Source: CAYTLW01 sp964438735
GTDB lineage: Bacteria; Myxococcota_A; UBA9042
Assembly (NCBI GenBank): GCA_964438735.1
Contig: CAYTLW010000106.1
Location: 1-27,124, forward strand
Direction: 5' to 3'
Length of the DNA: 27,124 nt
Shown: piece by piece, positions 1 through 7,923 of the stretch
How positions within the stretch are numbered: the stretch's first letter is position 1
How the letters are laid out: each line of letters begins with the position of its first letter
Translations under genes and position numbers: made by a program
Notes under the pieces: generated by a model
Told to the model about the DNA's origin: nothing
Databases searched by the model: none
Seen by the model: the letters and a program-made list of their open reading frames with translations, nothing else

Positions 1-123
1 GTCGTCTACGAGACATGTGGCGGCAGGGGGTGCGCGCCGGGGGGCGCTGGGACCTGCCCCATGTTGGGCACGAGGACCGGCCACTGCCAGCCAATCTATG
101 TGGTAAAGGACGCGAAGGTATGA
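1..123 (+). CDS. 3' end of a Cys-rich protein gene (partial, truncated by window edge)
   Basis: Frame 1 is open from the first base to a TGA at 121-123 and encodes 40 residues with five cysteines, including TCGGRGC and GTCP, ending in YVVKDAKV. No start codon is needed because the gene would enter from the left. The Cys/Gly-rich composition matches the exported Cys-rich proteins elsewhere in the window, which is why I prefer this reading over non-coding DNA. The base composition becomes visibly more AT-rich just after the stop (about 124-190), as expected of an intergenic spacer. It is convergent with the minus-strand gene ending at 201. With so little sequence, the function cannot be given. 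Confidence 0.45.
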   Translation, partial: VVYETCGGRGCAPGGAGTCPMLGTRTGHCQPIYVVKDAKV

Positions 124-200
124 ATGCGCGCAAACAATTCACGTATGTTTACGCTTGCTCGCACTTCTTTACATTCTGCGCCGCAGCCAATTGCTCGGCG

Positions 201-1316
201 CTAGGCGCTGGGCAGCGCGACCAGCCAGTCCACGCCACCGCCCGCTCGCGCAGCGGTGGTCAATATACCGCCGACCGTGCGCACGAGTACCGCCAGCTGG
301 ATGACCGGCTCTGACATGCTCACCGTGCGCTCGTCCAGCTCCGCCTCCATCATCAGCGCCAATTGGATCTCGTCCAGAGGTCTGCCCTGGTCGGTCACCG
401 ACAGGCGTACGCAGGGCCAGGGTACAACGAGGGTCGGGTCGTCGCCGGACAGCGGTTCTCCCTGCTCCAATGCACCCACATGCACGGCGACTTCACCGCC
501 GTGATGGGTTCTCGAAGCGGCGTGGATCAACAGGGAGATCAATACGCGCAGCACATCGCCGCTGGAGGTCGACGTTTGGAATACAGGGCCTGCCTCGGGC
601 AGGGACAGGCGAACATCCGGCCCGGCCATTGTGCGCAGCACGGCCTCCGAGCTGCGCAGAATGGCCAGTACATCGGCCGGGGCGGAGTCGTCGTCCGCGG
701 TCACGGCCAGCGCGCGCAGAGGCGCCAACGCCTGTTGAATCTCGTCCGCGGCCGCGCGCGCGAGCCCTCGGCGCGGGTCACTCTCGGGGAGTCCCGCGGC
801 CTGTCGCAGCTCGTCTACCGCGTTGCCCAGGCGGCCGACTCCAGCCACGACATCGGCGTTGATCACCGCGCTGAGCAGGGCCACGCTGTCGAGCGCGCTG
901 GCCGCGGCGAGTTGTTCGCGCAGTTCCCGCACCCGCCGGCTATGGGCCATGGATCGCTCCACGGCGGCGCCGAGGCGCGCCATGTTGTCCTTGGGCACGA
1001 AGTCCTGCACACCCTGAATGATGAGATCGACGGCGATCTTCTCGTGCATGGCCCCGGAGACGACGATCACCGGTACGTCCGGGGCCTCCTGCTGCACCAC
1101 GCGAAAAGCGGCGAAGGAGTCGAAGCGCGGCATACGGTGGTCGGCGATGACCACGTCCCAGCGACCGTGCCGCAGCGCTGAGGTCAACGCCTCGGCGTTG
1201 TCGACCCGGCTGGTGCGCACGGAGAAGCCGGCGAGCTGAAGTTGGCGTCGGACCAGATCCGCGTCGGCGGCGGAGTCCTCGACCAGCAGCACCTTGAGCG
1301 AGCGCGGCGGCGTCAT
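201..1316 (-). CDS. Response regulator receiver fused to a degenerate histidine-kinase-like module
   Basis: This 371-residue cytoplasmic protein begins with a complete receiver domain (about 7-125): acidic pair E13/D14, phospho-acceptor D59 in VVIADHRMP, S87 in the switch position and K109 in DFVPKD. Residues 126-371 follow the order of a histidine kinase core but with key residues lost. ALLSAVINADVVAG lies where the kinase at 7924-9084 has its H-box FFHDVLNTAG, so the His position is S149. LISLLIHAAS lies where the kinase has LGNMLKNALE, putting H265 at the ATP-binding Asn position. The G1 and G2 glycine motifs are not recognisable, although a C-terminal segment near VRTVGGI still resembles the kinase fold. 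It probably receives phosphate at D59 and acts by protein contact rather than catalysis. I chose ATG 1316 because the receiver begins directly after it and AGGGG precedes it; an in-frame start 78 bases earlier adds only non-conserved sequence. Confidence 0.9.
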   Translation of the reverse strand: MTPPRSLKVLLVEDSAADADLVRRQLQLAGFSVRTSRVDNAEALTSALRHGRWDVVIADHRMPRFDSFAAFRVVQQEAPDVPVIVVSGAMHEKIAVDLIIQGVQDFVPKDNMARLGAAVERSMAHSRRVRELREQLAAASALDSVALLSAVINADVVAGVGRLGNAVDELRQAAGLPESDPRRGLARAAADEIQQALAPLRALAVTADDDSAPADVLAILRSSEAVLRTMAGPDVRLSLPEAGPVFQTSTSSGDVLRVLISLLIHAASRTHHGGEVAVHVGALEQGEPLSGDDPTLVVPWPCVRLSVTDQGRPLDEIQLALMMEAELDERTVSMSEPVIQLAVLVRTVGGILTTAARAGGGVDWLVALPSA

Positions 1317-1507
1317 CAACGGCCCCTGTTGGCGCAAATTCGGCGGTTGTCTGCGGCAGGGGTGGAATCGGCGGACCCCTGCCCTTGCACACACCTACCA
1401 GACTTGGACACGTGGGCCGCGCCAATCCGCACCGGGCACAAACTTCTTCTGATGCGCGTTACCAATCTTCAGATCTGGCGGGCGAAGCGGCGCCTCGTGG
1501 GCGCTCT

Positions 1508-2161
1508 CTATGCGCGACTGCGCTCCTGTCGAACGAAGCCGAGGAAGGGATTGCTGGCCAACTCGGTGGCGAGCGTCGTGATCGGGCCGTGCCCGCTGTG
1601 CACCCGAAGATGGCCGGGCAGCGCCATGACTTTTCTCAGGCTGTCGGCCATGGCCGGCGGATCGCACATGGGAAAGTCCGTCCTGCCGATGCTGCCGGCG
1701 AAGAGCAGGTCGCCAACCACGATGTCCTCGTCGTCGTAGTAGCAGCCCTGTCCAGGGGTATGGCCGGGCGCCGAGAGAAATTTCAGCTTCAGCTCGCCGA
1801 TGGCGACCTCATCGCCGTCATGGACCAGGTGGTCGATCCGGCCGCAGGGTCGATTCATGGACGGCATGCCGAACCAGTTGCCCTGCTGGGGCAAGGTGTC
1901 GAAGAGGGGCTGCTCCAGGGCCGGCAGCCAGGTGGGCGCGTCGAACGCCTTTTGCAGGTAGACCAGCCCGCCCGCGTGGTCGATGTGGGCGTGCGTCAGC
2001 AGGATGGCGCGCACATCCGGTCGCGGATCCAACGCCATCAAGCGCCGAGCCAGCTCGTCGCTCTCGCCGGTGTCGACGATGGCGCAGGCGCCCGTTGCCG
2101 GGTCACGAATCAGGTAGGTATTGACCTGGAACATGCCGACGGTGAAACAGCGGATATCCAT
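1508..2161 (-). CDS. Metallo-beta-lactamase-fold hydrolase (glyoxalase II-like)
   Basis: The 217-residue product carries the metal-binding signature of the MBL superfamily: H57, H59, D61 and H62 in THAHIDH, H134 in APGHTPGQ, D151 in VVGDLLFAG, and a last His at 191 in HSGHGP. The motif SIGRTDFP and the length of about 210 residues are typical of the small glyoxalase II-like hydrolases that cleave thioesters such as hydroxyacylglutathione, but the longer C-terminal substrate domain of true GloB is missing, so the substrate is open. It has no signal peptide and should be cytoplasmic. The start at 2161 is supported by a strong AGGAGG. It lies 191 bases upstream (in minus-strand order) of the receiver-pseudokinase gene and 107 bases after the propeller lipoprotein; co-transcription is possible but not shown. 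Confidence 0.93.
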   Translation of the reverse strand: MDIRCFTVGMFQVNTYLIRDPATGACAIVDTGESDELARRLMALDPRPDVRAILLTHAHIDHAGGLVYLQKAFDAPTWLPALEQPLFDTLPQQGNWFGMPSMNRPCGRIDHLVHDGDEVAIGELKLKFLSAPGHTPGQGCYYDDEDIVVGDLLFAGSIGRTDFPMCDPPAMADSLRKVMALPGHLRVHSGHGPITTLATELASNPFLGFVRQERSRA

Positions 2162-2268
2162 GCGGCCTCCTGGGGCAGTGCGCCGCCCTGGCGCCGGCGG
2201 GACGCTACACGGAATCGGCCTCCGAGGCCATGCTTCGACGTTTGGCGGCGTGATTGCGGGAGCTGGAT

Positions 2269-3831
2269 TCAGAGACCCAGTTGCAGCTCGACCACCGGCG
2301 ACTTGCCCGCAAGCGGCACGGTGAAGAAGGTCGGCTCATGCTGTCGACCCAGGACCAGGTAGTCGCCCTGGGGGCGGATGTTGATCAGCTCGGCGGTCTT
2401 GCCAACCCCCGCCGGCGTCACGGTGTCCCCGCCCGCGTCGAGGTGATAGAGGGCGCCGCCGCTCAGGAAGTACATGCGGGCGCCGTCGCTCGTCCAGACA
2501 AAGCGCTGCGGCGCCAGCGATTCGGAGACGGGGCTCCGCTTGCGGGTCGCCACGTGCCAGCGCGCCAGCTGCCCGGAGCTGCTGCCCAGCGTGCCGGGCG
2601 CGCTGCCCTGGCTCTTTTGCCAGGCGAAGCTGTGCTCGAATGTGTACAGCCACTGACCATCGGGCGACAGCGTGAACGAGGGCACGCGCTCGCCATAGTC
2701 CACCACCTGCCACTTTCGCGTGGTGAGGTCGACGAAGATCAGGCCCACTTTCTGCTTCTGCCCGGTGTACTTCCAGGTGTTCTCCATGTCCTGGCGGCGG
2801 GTGAAGCCGATGGCGGTCTTGCCATCCGGAGTGACGGCGACCGGACCGAATCCGGGCAGGTCTTCCAGGTGCTTGCGCGCCTTCAGGTCAAAGATCGAGA
2901 TGGGATCCCGGGCGCAGTTCGTGGGCGCCATCAGGGCGAGGTTCGAGTTGGGCACGAGCTCCAACTCACCGGCGCAATTGCCCGCTTCCACCAGCGCGCT
3001 GGTGTGGCCGGTCTTGGGCTCGTAGAAGGCCACCGTCGCCTTGGGCAGGCCGTCGATCAGCGTCGACCAGGTCAGCACGATCTCGTCGTGGGCGGCGGAG
3101 AAGTCCAGGTCGCGCACCGGATGCGGGGTGGCGAAACTGTGGCTCTTGCCCGTCTTCAGGTCGACCAGCCCCACATGGCATCGATTGGCCTCCTTGCCCT
3201 CGTAGTCGGCGCCGATGATTGCGCCGCATTTGCCGGTCGCCAGGATCTCCTCCAGACCGTTACGCGGCGCGTTGGACAGCAGCAGATGGGCACCATCTGG
3301 GGCCACGTCGAGCACCGTGAAGACCGAATCCAGCTTGTGGGAGGGGCCGACCTTCAGCGTCGCCAGGTCCAGCGCGGTGACGGTCTGGCCGTCCTGCCGC
3401 AGCAACCAGGCCAGCTTGCCGTCCGGCGAGAAGTTGATCCTGCGCAGGTCGACCAGGTCGGACAAGACGGTCTCCATGCCGGTGTCCAGGTCGCGTACCA
3501 GCAGCACGAGTCCGGGCGTGACATAGCCCTTGCCCGGACCCGGCGCCGGCACCATGGCCAGCAACAGCTGGCCGCCAGGTGAGAGGATGACATCGGAGTA
3601 GGTCAGCTCGTAGACCCACACGCGACCGGGCACCGCGTCTGCCGGCGCGTCCTTGCCCGGCTCCGTCGTGCGTGTATCGACCGTGTAGTGGCCGGGATCG
3701 CGGCCGCGATCCTGGTGGCCGGCCTGTTCGAGCTGATCGGAGTTGCCGGCCTCGAGCGCGCAGCCGGCGCCGAGACCGATCAGGCCGAGCAACAGCGCCC
3801 GGCCAATTATCGTGTTCAGGGGAACTCGCAT
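2269..3831 (-). CDS. Beta-propeller (WD40/PD40-like) lipoprotein
   Basis: The 520-residue product starts with a lipoprotein signal ending in LIGLGAGC (C24, Ala at +2) and a short polar linker. The rest is made of repeated beta-propeller blades with the signature of TolB/PD40-like propellers: INFSPDGKLAWLL, LDVAPDGAHLLLS, VAVTPDGKTAIGF, FTLSPDGQWLYTF and FVWTSDGARMYFL, roughly 50-80 residues apart. Such propellers are non-catalytic binding scaffolds; the ligand is unknown. The predicted place is the outer membrane, facing the periplasm or the surface. A GTG lies at 3834, but I chose ATG 3831 because GGAGAGG (3840-3846) is then 8 bases away. A GC-rich hairpin sits directly upstream of that site. 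Confidence 0.9.
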   Translation of the reverse strand: MRVPLNTIIGRALLLGLIGLGAGCALEAGNSDQLEQAGHQDRGRDPGHYTVDTRTTEPGKDAPADAVPGRVWVYELTYSDVILSPGGQLLLAMVPAPGPGKGYVTPGLVLLVRDLDTGMETVLSDLVDLRRINFSPDGKLAWLLRQDGQTVTALDLATLKVGPSHKLDSVFTVLDVAPDGAHLLLSNAPRNGLEEILATGKCGAIIGADYEGKEANRCHVGLVDLKTGKSHSFATPHPVRDLDFSAAHDEIVLTWSTLIDGLPKATVAFYEPKTGHTSALVEAGNCAGELELVPNSNLALMAPTNCARDPISIFDLKARKHLEDLPGFGPVAVTPDGKTAIGFTRRQDMENTWKYTGQKQKVGLIFVDLTTRKWQVVDYGERVPSFTLSPDGQWLYTFEHSFAWQKSQGSAPGTLGSSSGQLARWHVATRKRSPVSESLAPQRFVWTSDGARMYFLSGGALYHLDAGGDTVTPAGVGKTAELINIRPQGDYLVLGRQHEPTFFTVPLAGKSPVVELQLGL

Positions 3832-4145
3832 CACTGCAACCTCTCCGGCACGCGGACGTGCCTGGGGGCATATACAGGCAAGGGGCGTGCCATCGTTGCT
3901 ACGCGACCGCCGATCCGATCGGCAGAAAGCCTCGCAGTCTATCGTTCAGGCACGTGATGACGAGCGTAGTTACGAGCTGGATTGGTGGCGCATGGCCGTG
4001 CGTCGGGCCGATTCGACGTGACATTCATGCCATGGCACGCCGGAGGCCGATGCGCCACTGCAGCGCAGTACGCCGTTCAGCACCCTGGCATCGGATTCAG
4101 TCGGGGCGGAGCAACGCTGCCGCAAAGGATGCGTTGGAGGCAGCG
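3832..4145. other. Intergenic spacer between the two large minus-strand lipoprotein genes
   Basis: This stretch of about 314 bases separates the stop codon of the giant Cys-rich gene (TAG, 4146-4148 on the minus strand) from the start of the propeller lipoprotein at 3831. I see no convincing coding frame. It should hold the promoter of the propeller gene, but I cannot point to a good -35/-10 pair. It contains a hairpin next to the ribosome binding site (3847-3862) and another small inverted repeat, GCCGAT-CCG-ATCGGC, at 3909-3923. No T-rich terminator follows the upstream gene. Confidence 0.6.
3847..3862 (-). promoter_or_regulatory. Hairpin abutting the ribosome binding site of the propeller lipoprotein gene
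   Basis: GGCACG and CGTGCC form a perfect 6-bp stem with a 4-base loop. In the minus-strand transcript the hairpin ends at the base before GGAGAGG (3840-3846). It would leave the site exposed rather than bury it. Function is inferred from position only. Confidence 0.4.
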
Positions 4146-7100
4146 CTACTGGCAGGTCTGCTCGACTTTCAGGTCATCGATGAGGATGCCGAGTCCGCTG
4201 TTGCCGACGCCGTCGACAGTCGTGAAATAGAACGAGAAAGTGGCCTTCTTGCCCTTGAACGCAGAGGACAGGGGCAACTTCAACTCCTGCCACTTTTTGC
4301 TGGGCACGCCGCTCTTCTTGGAATAGAGGGTGACCTTGCTGCCACCTTCGGGCTGACCGTAGATGTAGATCTTGTCGTAGCTGGTGCTCGTTTCGGTGTG
4401 CACGTACTTCCACATGCGCAGCATGGTGGGCTTGTCGGCCGGGATCTGTATGGGCTTGAGGGTCGCGGTGCCGTAGTTGCTGCTGAAGTTGAAGTTCTTG
4501 GTCGCAGGATTGCCGTAGTAGAGAACGCCCTTGGGCGAGTGCGAGGTCACCGCAGGGTTCCAGATCTGCCAGCCCTTGGAGGCGCCATACTTGTTCTTGA
4601 AGGTGAAGCCGGTCGGGCTGTTGTCGTCAAAGCTGTGGCTCCAGACGGTCGGCATGCAGCAACCGGCCACGCCGGTTCCCGTGTAGTTGCACTTGCCGCC
4701 TACACACTTGTCGACCGTGCACTTGTCGTCGCCATCGTCACAGGCCTTGTCTTCTTTGCAGCACGTGTTCTTGAACACGCAGGCGCCGGCCACGCAGTTG
4801 TCGACCGTGCACTTGTCGTCCCCATCGTTGCAGTCCTTGTCGGTCTCACAGCACTCCGCGAGCCCCTTGTGCTGGCACTTGCCGGACTGGCAGATGTCCA
4901 GGGTGCACTTCTTGCTGTCCTTGCAATCGGCGTTGGACTGGCAGCAGCCCGCCTTGGCGGTGAACTTGCACTTGCCGCCGTAGCAGCTGTCGGTGGTGCA
5001 CGCCTTGCCGTCATTGCAATCGGCCGACTTGGTGCAGCATTTATGTACCCAGGTGCAGGCGCCCGCCTGGCAGCTGCCGCCCAGGCAGCCGAACTTGGAG
5101 GGGCATTGTGAGTCCGTGGTGCAGGCTTTGGCCTTGCCATCGCTGACGAAGCGGATCTCGTCGACGAAGATGCCGGCGCCGCTGGCCTTGTAGGACGAAC
5201 TGGAGCCACCGATGCGGCCGCGCAGCTCGAACTTGAAGGGCACGCCGGCGTAAGCGGAGACGTCGTACTCCCACGTGGTCCAGCTTTTGCTGCTGTTGCT
5301 CTTGTAGGTGACGTACGTGGCCTTGTTGTCGTTGTGGGAGTAGAAATAGACCCGGTTGTAGGTGCTCGAGCCGGTGATGTTGACCCGCAAGGTGACCTGG
5401 ATCTTCCAGGCCTGCCCCGCGGCGAGCTTGATCTCCGGGCTGGTCAGCCCGATGTAGTTGCTGCTGCCATAGACCGGCGTGATGGTGCTCTTGTTGGGGT
5501 CGCCGAGGTGGGCCGCCTTCTTGCCCTTGGGGCCGTCGCTCACGGCCTTGTTGCTCCAGCTCAGACCCTTCTTGGCGGGGCCGCCACTCCAGCCCTGCAA
5601 CGTGCCGTCCTCGAAGTCGAAGACAAGGCCCTTGGTGTCACATGCGGCTGGCTTGGCCGTATTGGAACACTTGTTGGCCGTGCACGCGTCCACGGTGCAG
5701 GCGTCGCCGTCGTCGCAATCCTTGGCGGTGCCGCAACAACTGCCCAGGTGCACGCACTTGTAGTCAGCGCACCAGTCCTTGCTGCAATCATCCTTGTCGT
5801 CGCATTGGGCGTGCTTCTCACAGCAGTCCTTGATGACCGTATTGCTGCACTTGCCGGTGTTTTTGTCGCAGACATCGGCGGTGCAGGGCTTGCCATCGCT
5901 GCACTTGGCGGGATTGCCGGCGTACTGGCAGCCCTTGGACGGGCTGCAGGTGTCGTCGGTGCACGCATCCTTGTCGTCGCAGACCAGCTTCTTGGGGCCC
6001 TTGGTGCACTTGCCGTCTTTGCAGACGTCGCCGCTGGTGCACTTGTCGCCATCATCGCAGGGCAGGGTGTGCGGCTTGTAGACGCAGCCCTTGGTCTTGT
6101 CGCAGCTGTCGTTGGTGCAGGACTTGTAGTCGTTGCACTTCTTGGTGCTGCCCTTGCACTTGCCGTAGTAGCACTTATCCGAGCTGGTGCAGGCGTTGCC
6201 GTCATTGCAGTAGGTGGTGTTGTTGGTGTGCTTGCAGCCGCTGACCTTGCTGCAGCTGTCCGTGGTGCAGATGTTGCCGTCATCACAGGCCTTGGACTTG
6301 CCGCCAATGCAGCTGCCTGACTTGCACTTATCGCCTTCGGTGCAGGGGTTGTTGTCGTTGCAGGGCACGGTATTGGGCGTGTACTTGCAGCCGCCCGACG
6401 GGTCGCAGCCGTCGTCGGTGCAGAGCTTGCCGTCATCGCACATGCTGGCGTTGCCTTTGCACACGCCGCCGATGCAGAAGTCCTTGTCGGTGCACTGGTT
6501 GTTGTCATCGCAGACGTTGGAGTTCGGGCTCGCCTTGCAGCCCGCCGTCGGGTCGCAGAAGTCGTCGGTGCAGGCGTTGTTGTCGTCGCATTGCTGGGGC
6601 GTGCCGCCGACGCAGGCGCCGCCGGCGCATTGGTCGATCTTGGTGCAGACGTTGCCGTCATCGCAGCCGCCCATGCCGGCGGTGTAGACGCAGCCATTGG
6701 TCGCGTTGCAGGAATCGTTGGTGCAGTCATTGCCGTCGTCGCACTTGGTCGTGCCTCCGGTGCACTTGCCGCCGACGCACTTGTCGTTCTCGGTGCAGGA
6801 GTTGTCGTCGTCACAAGCGGCGGCGTTGGCCGCGTGCGCGCATTTGCCGCCTTCGCAGCCGTTGTCGGTGCAGGGATTCTCATCATCGCAGGCGGGTTCC
6901 ACCTGGTAGCCGCTGCCGTCGGACTTGCAGGGGAAGACCGCCTTGCCAGCACAGCCGGGCGCGCTGCAGATGGCGGGCACGCATTTGCGCAGGGGCGAGC
7001 ACCACTTGCCGCCGGTGCAGTCGGCGCTGGCCAGACACTCGACGCACTTGCCCATGGTCGTATCGCAGACCTGGGCGCAGTCCTTGCTCGACTTGCAGTC

Positions 7101-7727
7101 TGGGGCGGGCACACAGGCGTGGTCGATGCAGGCGTTGCCGGCGGTGCAGTCGGCGTGGATGTTGCAGTCCACGCAAGCGCCGTCGGCTTTGCTGCAGACC
7201 TGGTTGGAAGCCTTGCACTGCACGTCCGACGCACATGCGGTGGCAGGCTTGCAGGCGTTGGCCTGGCATAGCTGTCCGGCGCCGCAATCCTTGCTCATGA
7301 CGCACTGTTGGCAGGCGTTGGTCAGCGGATCGCAGACGCCCTTGATGCAGGGCGCCGACGGTGAGCAAGGCTGGAGCAGCTCGCCGCAGCCGGCGATCTT
7401 GGGGTGGTTGCAGGCGCCCGTGGCCAGGTCGCATTTGTCGCCGGTGCAGGGGTCGCCGTCATTGCAATCGGCGTTGACCTTGCAGCAGTCCGCACATTCG
7501 GCCAGATCCTGGGCCGGACCGCTGTCCACGGCAGGATGAGCGTCCGTCGGCGGCGTGGCGCCGTCCGGCAGCGGGTCCACGATGTCCAGGCCAACGTCGC
7601 CCTGCTGGGCCCCGTCGACGATGTCGTAGTAGGACAGGGGCGCTGTGCCCGTGGTGCCGCCCGGCGTGACGCAGGCTGCGAGTAGAAGACAGAGGGCGGG
7701 AACGAGATTGGCGGCGCGAACCGTCAT
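4146..7727 (-). CDS. Giant Cys-rich lipoprotein with alternating CTxDxC repeats and two jelly-roll domains
   Basis: The 1193-residue product opens with a lipoprotein signal (ALCLLLAAC, C19, Val at +2) and a Thr/Gly/Asp/Pro-rich linker to about residue 76. Residues 78-260 are a first Cys-rich block. Residues 280-660 contain tandem CDDGNxCTxDxC modules like the Dictyostelium CTDC repeat (Pfam Dicty_CTDC). A jelly-roll/MAM-like domain follows (about 702-862; FDFEDG at the start, GIFVDEIRF at the end), then a second Cys block (868-1029) and a second jelly roll (1029-1193; SHSFDDN to GILIDDLKV) similar to the first. It is probably a disulfide-stiffened surface stalk ending in binding domains. I chose ATG 7727 because it gives the signal peptide at once and has a TGGAGT site; earlier in-frame codons add 46 unlikely residues. 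A divergent kinase gene starts about 200 bases away. Confidence 0.93.
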   Translation of the reverse strand: MTVRAANLVPALCLLLAACVTPGGTTGTAPLSYYDIVDGAQQGDVGLDIVDPLPDGATPPTDAHPAVDSGPAQDLAECADCCKVNADCNDGDPCTGDKCDLATGACNHPKIAGCGELLQPCSPSAPCIKGVCDPLTNACQQCVMSKDCGAGQLCQANACKPATACASDVQCKASNQVCSKADGACVDCNIHADCTAGNACIDHACVPAPDCKSSKDCAQVCDTTMGKCVECLASADCTGGKWCSPLRKCVPAICSAPGCAGKAVFPCKSDGSGYQVEPACDDENPCTDNGCEGGKCAHAANAAACDDDNSCTENDKCVGGKCTGGTTKCDDGNDCTNDSCNATNGCVYTAGMGGCDDGNVCTKIDQCAGGACVGGTPQQCDDNNACTDDFCDPTAGCKASPNSNVCDDNNQCTDKDFCIGGVCKGNASMCDDGKLCTDDGCDPSGGCKYTPNTVPCNDNNPCTEGDKCKSGSCIGGKSKACDDGNICTTDSCSKVSGCKHTNNTTYCNDGNACTSSDKCYYGKCKGSTKKCNDYKSCTNDSCDKTKGCVYKPHTLPCDDGDKCTSGDVCKDGKCTKGPKKLVCDDKDACTDDTCSPSKGCQYAGNPAKCSDGKPCTADVCDKNTGKCSNTVIKDCCEKHAQCDDKDDCSKDWCADYKCVHLGSCCGTAKDCDDGDACTVDACTANKCSNTAKPAACDTKGLVFDFEDGTLQGWSGGPAKKGLSWSNKAVSDGPKGKKAAHLGDPNKSTITPVYGSSNYIGLTSPEIKLAAGQAWKIQVTLRVNITGSSTYNRVYFYSHNDNKATYVTYKSNSSKSWTTWEYDVSAYAGVPFKFELRGRIGGSSSSYKASGAGIFVDEIRFVSDGKAKACTTDSQCPSKFGCLGGSCQAGACTWVHKCCTKSADCNDGKACTTDSCYGGKCKFTAKAGCCQSNADCKDSKKCTLDICQSGKCQHKGLAECCETDKDCNDGDDKCTVDNCVAGACVFKNTCCKEDKACDDGDDKCTVDKCVGGKCNYTGTGVAGCCMPTVWSHSFDDNSPTGFTFKNKYGASKGWQIWNPAVTSHSPKGVLYYGNPATKNFNFSSNYGTATLKPIQIPADKPTMLRMWKYVHTETSTSYDKIYIYGQPEGGSKVTLYSKKSGVPSKKWQELKLPLSSAFKGKKATFSFYFTTVDGVGNSGLGILIDDLKVEQTCQ
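5904..6815 (-). repeat. Twelve Cys-rich modules in strict A-B alternation (protein-level repeat)
   Basis: Inside the giant lipoprotein, six copies of a two-part unit follow one another. Module A (24-26 residues) reads CDDxNxCTxxDxCxxGxCxGG; module B (26 residues) reads CDDGNxCTxDxCxxxxGC plus a short tail. Each A-B pair is 50-52 residues (about 150 bp). The repeat is clear in protein but diverged in DNA, which suggests old duplication under selection. Confidence 0.9.
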
Positions 7728-7923
7728 CGAAGACTCCAGGGTACGGTCTTGTCCTGCACACGCGGGCGCGAGCGGCAGGGGACGGTACCCATGCCGGCCC
7801 GCTCGTGCAACGTCGATGTTCATCGGGCTGCGCATCGTCAAATCACATGTGGTGGTCCCTTTCATCCCGCGAGGGTGCGTGCTATCACATCCAAGTCACA
7901 AAGAAGTGCCCGCCGGAGCGTTG
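7728..7923. promoter_or_regulatory. Divergent intergenic region between giant lipoprotein (-) and histidine kinase (+)
   Basis: The 196 bases between the two start codons must contain the promoters of both genes. I see the palindrome CACATGTG at 7844-7851 and two TCACA elements about 13 bases apart near 7886-7902, any of which could be operator sites. No clear -35/-10 pair stands out. The part nearest the minus gene forms a long inverted repeat. Confidence 0.5.
7739..7790 (-). promoter_or_regulatory. Long inverted repeat in the leader of the giant lipoprotein gene
   Basis: GGGTAC (7739-7744) pairs with GTACCC (7785-7790), and inside it CCTGC (7753-7757) pairs with GCAGG (7775-7779). In the minus-strand transcript the last arm is directly followed by the TGGAGT ribosome binding site (7733-7738). 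It may be a leader structure or a protein-binding palindrome. Confidence 0.35.

Noticed and set aside
2254..3582. Long plus-strand frame of about 440 codons opposite the propeller lipoprotein gene
   Set aside because: It is a shadow of the minus-strand gene in GC-rich DNA: the product has no domain logic, while the opposite frame has a lipobox and propeller repeats.
5561..7234. Minus-strand frame rich in Ala/Thr/Pro over the CTxDxC repeat region
   Set aside because: It is the shifted frame of the repeat array; its low-complexity composition follows from the repeated codons of the real gene.
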